Assembly: GCA_001600615.1 (NCBI GenBank)
Contig: BCKK01000001.1
Span: 907,082-971,081, forward strand
Direction of reading: 5' to 3'
Source: Dioszegia crocea
Taxonomy: Eukaryota; Basidiomycota; Tremellomycetes; Tremellales; Bulleribasidiaceae
Length of the DNA stretch: 64,000 nt
The position numbers and the translations under genes are program-made. The notes below the pieces were generated by a model. The model had not been told where the DNA came from, did not search any database, and worked only from the letters and a program-made list of their open reading frames with translations. Shown one piece after another: positions 55,980 to 64,000 of the stretch (within the stretch, counting starts at the first letter, position 1; each line of letters begins with the position of its first letter).

Positions 55980-57178
55980 ATGGACACCGTCAAACAAGTC
56001 GCAGCGACCGTAGCGGACAAACTCAGCTTGACGACTGAACCCCCGGTCGAGCCGGACGCATGGCTCAAGGCGGATGAGGTGGAGACCATTAAGCCAGATG
56101 AGGATGATAAGGCGAGACAGATAGGCGAGGCGATAAGGAAGATGCAGAGCAAGAACTTTGATCAGCATTCTCACATGTACCGCGGTACCCATGTACGTGT
56201 GCCCTTTGCGTCAATGGTTGTCGCTCACGCCCAGGTCAAATCCCTTGGCTTCGTCAAAGGCACCCTCACGGTGGACGCCAACCTCCCATCCCATCTCCAA
56301 CACGGTTTATTTGCCAAACCCGGCTCAAACCACCCGTTCATCGGCAGATACGCCAACGAGCCATCATTCATCAAGCCCGATTCAGAACGTGCGCCTCGAG
56401 GCTTTTCGTTCAAAGTCTTCGACGTCCCTGGCGCTCGGCTCTCAGAGGACGGTCTCTCCACCCAAGACTTCCTCATGAACAATGCGCCAATGGTGGAGTT
56501 GACGGATATCGATACCACTCTCGAAATCCTTCAACTTCGAGAAAAGTACTTTGATTCACCGACGACGCTGCAGTTGGAGCTGGCGAAACGGAGTGATAGG
56601 ATGAAGCAGTTCGCCCCTGGCATGCTGCCGAATCATTACATCATTGGGGATGAATTCTTCACCCAATGTAAGTCTGATGAGGGCTGCGCTGATATCCAGC
56701 GTCATTCGCATTCGGTCCCTACGCCGCTCACATCTCCCTTTCTCCCATCTCCCCTGATCAACAAGAATACCACAACAAGCTTATACCCTCGGACGCCAGT
56801 CCCACCTTCCACCGAGACTCACTTAAAGAGTACTACTCCTCCCACGGCGCGAGATACACCCTCCGCGCACAGTTCGCCTCGGATCTCAGCAAACACGCCG
56901 TCGAGGATGCGTCGACCGAGTGGGACGTAAAGACTGCCCCTTGGCATGATCTGGCTACGCTGGATATACCCGCGCAGGATAGCTTCAGCGACGAAAGGAG
57001 GCTATGGTGGGAAGAGAAGATTGCGCTGAGCCCCTGGAGCGGGTTGGCGGCACATCGTCCGCTGGGCAGTATCAATCGGTTGAGAAAGAAGGTTTACGAT
57101 ATGGGGCGGGCACATCGCGCCGAGAGGAATGGGCAGGATGTCGTGTTCCCCGCAAAGGCTGAGGAGATGCCACAGTAG
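55980..57178 (+). CDS. Heme catalase-like protein of the y4iL-like group
   Basis: Small relative of heme catalases (about 360 residues, versus about 500 for true catalases). Start MDTVKQVAATVADKLSL at 55980. A 42-nt in-frame intron (56193-56234, GTACGT..CAG) hides inside an open frame; splicing it gives RGTHVKSLGFVKGTLTVDANLP, with His71 at the position of the conserved distal His. Then HGLFAKPGSNHPFIGRYANEP, APRGFSFKVFDVPG, DFLMNNAPMV and, after a second intron, SSFAFGPYAAHISL, ARYTLRAQFASD and a tail NPWS-like SPWSGLAAHRPLGSINRLRKKVY typical of this group. The proximal Tyr of canonical catalases is not identifiable. Related bacterial proteins are better known, so transfer is possible. Peroxidase, lyase or catalase activity is untested. 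Confidence 0.82.
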
Positions 57179-57488
57179 GCAGGGTACTCCAAGAACGCCA
57201 TTCCCTCGTATATGTCTTTCATGTACAATCTATCCCGACTAATCACACAATGCAAATAGTTCTGATCCATCTTGACATCCGACTCCTCCTCCGAGGCCCA
57301 CACCCAGAGCGCTCATTCAAAGAATAAGATCGGCGTTGGCAGACACGTATCGACTTCACCGCGCAAGATGAGTGTATGCGGGCAAAATTACAGAAGGACA
57401 GTGGACTGCATAGTGGGTGTACAACAAGATTATTGAAAGTCTCTGCACGCCCTAACTCGATAGGCGCTCTCCCAAATATCTGCCCTGC
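57179..57488. other. Intergenic between convergent catalase and AVT genes
   Basis: About 310 bases holding both 3' ends; no coding or RNA features seen. Confidence 0.4.
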
Positions 57489-60113
57489 TTAATTCTCCAG
57501 CTCGCCATGCCCTGAACCTGGTATGAACGCCCAAGTAGTTCCAGCCACCATCAAACCCGCGGAAACCAACACCAGCGCCCAGTGGATGATTTGACCTCGG
57601 CGGCGGGCAGAGGGGGTTAGATCCGAGTCTATTCCTAATCTCGGCGCAAGGCTCAGGTAGAATGTGAGCTGTCCAAATCAGCTTGAGAAATGCAACTTCA
57701 AGTAAAGATCAACTCACAGGTAAGATGATACAAATCAAGAATGCGCTGAAACTTCCCAAGAACGCCATGACCCGTCCGAAACCCGGTAAGAAGATCGCAG
57801 CGACGGTACATAGCCCAGTAACGAGCGTGCGGCTCAACACTCGACCGAGGAATTTCCGCCGCTCGACAGATTGAAAATTGGCTTCTCGTTCTACTTCAGA
57901 GGCAGAGGCGAGATCCAGGCTGGCGGTTGGGGATGTTTTGCTAAGTGTTCCATTACGAGTTGCTGCCGGATTGAGCAGAGGTGAAGTCTCCGTAGGGCGG
58001 GAAGGCGAGACACCATCATCGTCCTCCTCAAAGACGTTGATTTCTGGCTTTTGCGCTGGGACCGGCTTGCCCTCGGTGATACCGAGTACTGTCTCCAATG
58101 TGAGATTCAGCGGTCGGGAGCAGAGGCCGAATTTGGTTACTGGGTTGATAACTATCATCCACAGGGCGAAGAGGTTTAGCCAGCGCGGATAGCCGTATTT
58201 GGGCTGCATGAGATCTCGGGTGATCTGATCGTCAGCCACTCGTCTCTGGATTGGGAAGACGAACTCACTTCGTCAGAGACAGTATGCCCAATCATCAAAT
58301 ATCCCGCCGCTCCAGCGACAAAGGAAATAATAGTTGCAATGACCTAATTCGTCAGCTTTGGTCCTTGGACAAAACTTACAAAAGCCCGATTGATGACTTT
58401 ATCAAACCGTTCTGGGTGCTTCATGTCTCTCGCCAAACTCGGCATAACGGCATGTCCGCCAAATCCAGCAAGAACGAGCCCGATCCCGCCCAACCAATTC
58501 ATCCCGGTCCATTCGGGAGAAAAGTGCGTCGGAGATGGATCGCGCAATGATCCAGGTGCGGTAGGCTTGGAAAGTCCGTCAATGAGGATGATTATCACCA
58601 GGAGAAGGGATGAGAGGGTGGAGAGAAGGGATGGCAGGGATAGGAGCGATAGTGGGAGGAGGGCAGTAGGTAAGACACTGCGGGATGAGCTTTGTTTGAT
58701 GAAAAGTGGTCAGTACGTACATGACGAAGCCGACAATTTTGAATGTATCGGCGGAGATTTCCGGATATATCACGTTGAGCGAATCGCCAAATAGGACGAT
58801 CAACGCTACACTGTTTTGTTCAGCTGATATCCCGTGGGCAGCAAAGTAACTCACCCGAGAGCAAATAATTCTAAGCAGAATCTACCCAATCAGCTCAGTG
58901 ACTCTAAGGACAGCTCAAATGCACGTACAACACGTTGATGGCGCCACTGGCCCATGTCCCGAACGCCTTCTTGCCAATATCGGTATAGCCTCGTAAGCTA
59001 GGATCGGCTCTGATGAGCCTTGCGAGTAGCTTCGCGCTGGTCGAGTCAGCTTTGACGCCCAGTCGCAGGTGTGCAGCTTACGTATGACACGTCAACGCCG
59101 CAAAGCCCACTAGCATCGCAGTACCTGCTATCCAGCCTGCATAGGCAAAAGCCAGCGGCAAAGATAGGAGGCCGATACCGACGAGAACAGCGACTCCGTT
59201 GAAAAGCTAAGATATCAGCTTTGGCCATAGGGGTGTGAGACACTCACTGTTTGCCCATCGGTACTTGCTCCCCATTCCATCACGACGATGCTTTTTCGTC
59301 TTGACCAAACGCTCCCTCTTCTGTTTGTGGAATCATCGATTGGTCTAGCCCCGTCGACATTGCTTGGTCTTCTCGTCGCCATGCTACTTCGCCGTCTTCC
59401 CTTATCCGCAACGCCGTCGCCGTGCTGAAGGACCAGCGAATTTGGGTCTGCAGGCTCCACGCCGGTGGGTGAAAGATCTCTTTGATCGTTCCGGACAGTG
59501 CCTTCAAGTCGTGAGGACTTTGTGCCGAATTGTACAGGGGAGAAAAGGCGCGAGGCCTGTGCGGATGCTCGAGAGCTTGACGAAGTGCCTAGTACCGAAG
59601 ACGATCCTGAGCCTGTGGCAGGGACGAGTCGACGCGAATTGGCAGCCTTCAGCGGAGTTATAGTCGATACGCTAGCTTCCATCTCGTCGTAATCGAATCG
59701 ACCTCCGTTGAGGTCTTCATCGCTGTGACCGATTATCCCCGGCACATCGCTTGATCTCCGTCTTGGCACGTCCTGGCCTTCGTCCTCATCTTCGTCTTCT
59801 TCCAGGATCTCGCCCTCCTCTTCATCTGCATCTTCTGTTCCATCGTTTCGTATTCTGCGCCGTCGACCCGAACCGTAGCTGTTCGATGAGTGGGATCGGT
59901 CGGAAGAATTGATGAAAGATGGTGCAGATCCAGCCGTTTGGCCATACCGCATCTGTTGAGAGCGAGAATCTTCCATCAGCATTATGAGCGTACAATATAG
60001 AAACCCGACTTACAGCTGAATACCAAGTCGAGACTGCTCTGCACTACCCCACTTTTCCGCCGTGGCATCTGCTCGGCCGTCGGGATGGGAACGGCATCTG
60101 GTGGGGACGACAT
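57489..60113 (-). CDS. AVT1: AVT1-like vacuolar amino-acid transporter
   Basis: Amino-acid/proton exchanger of the vacuole, AAAP family. Start at 60113 (MSSPPDAVPIPTAEQMPRRK); the next exon join gives SSLDLVFSYSRSQQMRYGQ. An acidic, Ser-rich cytosolic N-terminal region (EDADEEEGEILEEDEDEDEG) precedes the transporter. TM1 reads LFNGVAVLVGIGLLSLPLAFAYAGW, which is the AVT signature (NxxGxGxLSLP). About ten more TMs follow, including TAKLLARLIRADPSLRGYTDIGKKAFG, LNVIYPEISADTFKIVGFVM, MNWLGGIGLVLAGFGGHAVMPSLARDMKHPERFDKVI and FGLCSRPLNLTLE. Ends PGSGHGELEN. An upstream exon is possible between 60113 and about 60200. It diverges from phosphomevalonate kinase. Confidence 0.88.
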
Positions 60114-60395
60114 GCCGAGGGGTAACTCTTCAAATTCTCGGCGAAAGAGGTTGAGCTCTTTTCGTCCCGGCCAGTCGGCTCAGCAGAGTGCTCTGACGAG
60201 ATGGTATGACTGAACGGAGATGTAGAGGTGATAGATAAGGCAAGCTTCCGCTTTCTTGGGGTGCAAATCTGAAACGCGTAGGAAGGTTCCGGGGGACTTT
60301 GGCTTTGGCCCTGCCCCCAACGCGCCAAAAAGTCAAAGCACCATTCTGAAGGCGTGAGATCGTAAGACCTCATACATCGTCACATAGATCCCATC

Positions 60396-62266
60396 ATGTC
60401 AGGCCCCGCTGACTCTCCGCGGAATCCCTCTTCAGCTCAGGGCGAAATATCGAAGCCGAGCACAACTGGCTCGCTCCCATCGGTCGCGCCGAGCACCATG
60501 CCCGACGATGCCGTCTGTGTCTCAGCCCCGGGCAAGGTGCTGATGGCTGGCGGGTACCTCGTACTCGAGCGGAAATACGAGGGTCTCGTTCTCGCCACTT
60601 CGAGTCGCTTCTACTGTGTTGCGTCGGGCTCGACCTCGCCCTATACTGCGATAGATCCAACGTCCGCTCGGATCACAATCTCCGCAGCGCAATTCCCAGT
60701 GCAAAGTTCATGGTCTTACAAAGTCTCTCTGATCACGACGTCCTCGCCCAAGAGCAGCGATATCCCACTCGACACCTCGGAAGCGCCAGAAACCGCCGCG
60801 GTGTACCTTAACCTGGAGCAAACCAACCCAGAAGTCGGGCGAAACAAGTTTGTCGAGATCGCTCTGGCCAAGACGCTGCACTTGGCACTAGAGACGATTG
60901 GGGCGGAGGGCCAGTGGGCGGGAAACATGGAGGGAGCAGGGAAAGAGCTGTTGCAGAGAATAAGAGGGAAGACCGGTGGCATGGAAGCGTTTGTCATGGC
61001 GGATAATGATTTCTACTCTCAACGCGAACAGGTGGGTCCTATCTGTGGCTAGAGCTCATATCTCAGCTGTCAGAGCGAGGTCTACCTCGTCGAATGTCTT
61101 CTCTTACCCAGCTACCCCCCTTTAACCCCCTCCCTCGCCTCATTACCCAGATCAACAAAACCGGCCTCGGCTCATCAGCCGCACTCACCACCTCCCTTAC
61201 AGCTGCTCTGCTATCTTACCTCCGCATTATCGATTTACCCCATCACGACTCGTCTACCCCGGCGCAGACTTCGGCTCTTGACACTGTCCATGCCCTCGCA
61301 CAACTCGCACATTGTCTAGCCCAGGGCAAAGTGGGCTCAGGATTTGATGTCTCTTCCGCCGTCTACGGCTCGCACGCCTATCGCAGATTCTCCCCCTCCA
61401 TCCTCACACCTCTCATGTCAGTTCCACATCTACCCATCATCCCATCGGACCTCCGGACATCGCTGGCTCGGGACAAGTGGGATCAAACCACCAAACCCCT
61501 TCGACTGCCAAAAGGCCTTCGGCTCGTCTTGGCCGACGTGGATGCTGGGACAGACACGCCGAGCTTCGTGAACAAGGTGTTGTGGTGGAAGGTGGAAGAA
61601 GCGGATGAGGCGGGTGAGATCTGGCAGAGGCTCGATAAGGCGAACATCCTGCTGAGGGAGTATTTGGATGGGATGTGCAGTATGGAGGAGGATGAGGGGT
61701 ACGATCGATTCATACGAGACAGCGCGGAGATGACCATGGAGCAGGTTAGTTGATGTTACCTAGGGTCAGTTCTAACGTGTGTAGCTCGACAAGACGGATC
61801 CGTTCGGCAAACAGCTATACCGTATATACTCTGTCCTATTCGTGAGTCGAACTTTACCAGGGAGAATGTGCACTGACACGCACAGTGTCTACGTCAACTC
61901 TTCAAACTAGTCACGGCCGCATCGAAAGTACCTGTCGAACCGCCAGAGCAGTCGAGACTATTGGATGAGTGCAAGAAGCTGCCTGGTGTGGTCGGTGGCG
62001 GTGTTCCAGGCGGTAAGTCATCCCCGGCGTAACTGCAGAGATGAGCTAAATATGCAGCCGGAGGATTCGACGCGCTGTTCCTTCTCGTAGTCGATACCCC
62101 TCGTGTACTTCAGGCAGTAGAGGAACTCTGGGAAGGCTGGACGGAGATGTCCGTCTGCCCGCTCTTGGCGAGACAGAGCGATGGGGGTTTGATGAAAGTC
62201 CCAGTTGGGGATGTTGGAGGCCTGCAAGAAGGGATAGCAGCCTGGACGAGGAAGAGGGATGAGTAG
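60396..62266 (+). CDS. ERG8: Phosphomevalonate kinase
   Basis: Mevalonate-pathway GHMP kinase converting mevalonate-5-phosphate to the diphosphate. Start ATG 60396; the first 35 residues are Ser/Pro-rich and an internal Met (MPDDAVCVSAPGKVLMAGGY) could be the family start. Landmarks are SAPGKVLMAGGYLVLERKYEGL (motif 1), NKTGLGSSAALTTSLTAAL (ATP-binding GLGSSAA), KVGSGFDVSSAVYGSHAYRRF and KLPGVVGGGVPGAGGFDALFLL (motif 3, Gly-rich). Introns near 61031 (GTGGGT), 61746, 61843 and 62014 all keep phase. The tail GLQEGIAAWTRKRDE is the usual end. Its stop is 114 bp from the convergent MTU1 stop. Confidence 0.94.
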
Positions 62267-62380
62267 TGTCCATTGCGATCTGAAGAGGCAGGTTTGGACA
62301 ATGATAGTAGAGCCGTACAACATAATTTGCATTGATACAGATTTGGCTGAGCGGTGGGTGGTTGATGTGGAAAATCAAGT

Positions 62381-64000
62381 TTAGACACTCTCGCAACTCT
62401 CGCCAGAGTTGATGAACGCCTTCCTCGCACCGAGCTTCCGGCCCTGGTCCTGGTCATCCATACAACGTGTTGATCCAATGACCCCGCTTCCAAGGCATTC
62501 CGTATTGCGGTAGACTGCCAGAACTTGGCCGGGGGATACGCTTCCAAGTGGCTCTAGAGGCTCGCATATGAGTCTGTAATGTCAGCGGGCTAATAAGGGC
62601 TCACGAAACCGTGACTCACTCGTCACTGTCATCTTTGACCCTAACCCTGACCTGCACGTCCTCCATTCGATGTCTGACTTGCGCCCTGACGATGTGTGAA
62701 GCCAAAATACCCTTTGGTCTGACGCCGTTCATCCAAGTGAACGAGGGAACATTCATCTGCCAGCACATCATGGCGGGATGGTCACTGGTTCGTTAGCGCT
62801 CCTGTTGTCTCTCAGGTGCCATAAACTCACGCTCCAGGTACAACCAAGACATCCTTGCCGCTCTCTCCGACGCCTTTTCGAGCCACAAACCACCGTTCCT
62901 CCCTACTTGGCAAACGCGCTCGCTGACCTATGGTGTAATGCCATAAACCGTTATGAGGACCGAGTATCTCTCCAGACGAGTCCACCAGATTGCCTGCTGG
63001 CCCGGTAATCGGGTTGGTGTATTGAGCTGCGGTCAGCTGGTGTTGTCCTTGATTCACTCCAAACTCACTGATGAAGTCGCCAAAGTTGTCCCTTTCGCCT
63101 ATAAAGCATACACCCATACTCTCCGCTCGCTCAGCTGTAGGCAACTGCCAGTGCCTCGCCAGACGCCGGGTCCAGGCCTTCGTAATGTTGGCAAGTGGAA
63201 GAATAGCCTGATCACTTAGTTGGGGCAATCAACAACACTCACGCGTTCAGTCTGATCTATCGTCAATCCAGAAAGGTAGTAGGACTGATCTTTGGTCCGA
63301 TCCTTCGCGCGGAATAATCGATGTTTCTTCATGACTCGGTCGTGGTCGATACGGGCATAGTGGCCTGGATTTTAGCCGTGATACAAATCCGGACGCACCT
63401 GTAGCTACAAAATGCCGGACCTGCTGCGGTCGCCGCTGCTTGGCAATGTACTCTAGTAAAGCTCCAAATTTGATCTCACTGAGGGGTCAGCGTAAGTCTA
63501 TGGCTGAGGTAACAATCATGACTGTAGCCCTTCTTGGTTTCTTCCCTCCTTTCGTGCTTCCCAAGGTTTTCATCAACAAGTCCGGACTCACCTATTACAC
63601 ATAACATCCGGATTAGGTGTCCCTCCGCCCTCCCATACCCCAACACAAGGCTCAAACACCCTCGTCCAGTAGTCTGTCGAAAAATCGACCATCTGCACTC
63701 GGTTATCGGGTACACCGAGAAACTTGCACACCCTGCGGACATCTTCCCAATCTCTCTCCCACTCGCATGTCGATTTGCCCTTCCCTTTCGACGATCCGGC
63801 AGGGTAAGATAGATCGGCAAGGGAGCTGGCAGAGGATGACTCGGGATCGGGCGTGGGTTGGGTCTCGGATAGTTGGCTATCCCAATTTCGCATGAACAGG
63901 ACATTCAGCTTGATGGGCTGTAACTTTAGCTATTTGAGATAGCACGGCTCGCTCCTTGCTACGCACGTAATTCTGGAGAATACGCAGAGCAACTGAAGAA
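62381..64000 (-). CDS. SLM3: Mitochondrial tRNA-specific 2-thiouridylase, N-terminus cut by window edge
   Basis: MnmA/MTU1 family enzyme that thiolates U34 of mitochondrial tRNAs. The frame is open at base 64000 and begins SSVALRILQNYPIKLNVLFMRNWDS, so the SGGVDSS ATP pyrophosphatase loop is cut exactly in half by the window edge. Next are [54 protein letters not shown] (catalytic Cys in NPDVMCN) and ATGHYARID. DQSYYLSGLTIDQ, the second catalytic Cys in SMGVCFIGERDNFGDFI, HNGLWHYTIGQRARLP and the C-terminal beta-barrel with SVSPGQVLAVYRNTECLGSG follow, ending at TAA 62381. An insertion (TQPTPDPESSSASSLADLSY) follows the first block. The targeting presequence would lie beyond 64000. Confidence 0.94.

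Overview
The window looks like nuclear chromosome from a basidiomycete yeast, most likely a Tremellomycete (Cryptococcus/Kwoniella-like). Almost every gene is broken by several introns of about 33-60 nt with GTRNGT donors, a CTGAC/CTGAT branch motif 5-15 nt before AG, and intergenic gaps often below 100 bp. I rebuilt exons by hand across those introns. The genus is inference; no rRNA, tRNA, transposon, CRISPR or other mobile element was recognised.

Layout: 32 protein genes, two cut by the window edges. 1-17.4 kb: Zn2Cys6 factor (cut at left edge), ABHD12-like hydrolase, a kinase with an MLKL-like helical N-terminus, a dienelactone-hydrolase-like protein, a Dabb protein, MTD1-type folate dehydrogenase, mitochondrial mS35, amino-acid permease and chorismate mutase. 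17.5-36.4 kb: a large unknown protein, a disordered coiled-coil protein, SRP receptor alpha, an RSC1/2-like bromodomain/BAH protein, indoleamine 2,3-dioxygenase, class II DAHP synthase, GAR transformylase, a His/Ala-repeat protein, eIF3e and COX15. 36.8-64 kb: tyrosine phosphatase, PIG-F/GPI11, a large unknown protein, alkaline phosphatase, SAC-domain phosphatase, F-box-like protein, HAD type II hydrolase, class III aminotransferase, EXO70, catalase-like protein, AVT-type transporter, phosphomevalonate kinase and MTU1/SLM3 thiouridylase (cut at right edge).

Orientation alternates almost gene by gene: most starts face a neighbouring start across a shared promoter of roughly 20-600 bp, and most stops face a neighbouring stop across 24-120 bp. 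One pair of stops overlaps. The content is mostly housekeeping (mitochondrial biogenesis, secretion, aromatic and tryptophan metabolism, translation) rather than a cluster. Aromatic metabolism is represented three times: DAHP synthase, chorismate mutase and IDO, with IDO and DAHP synthase head to head.

The items most worth a second look are the MLKL-like kinase at 3893-7726, an F-box gene with an in-frame TAG or a 30-nt micro-intron, a DLH-like protein whose nucleophile position is Phe, a His-Ala repeat protein with a Cys/acidic tail, and TCACGTGA elements in three divergent promoters.
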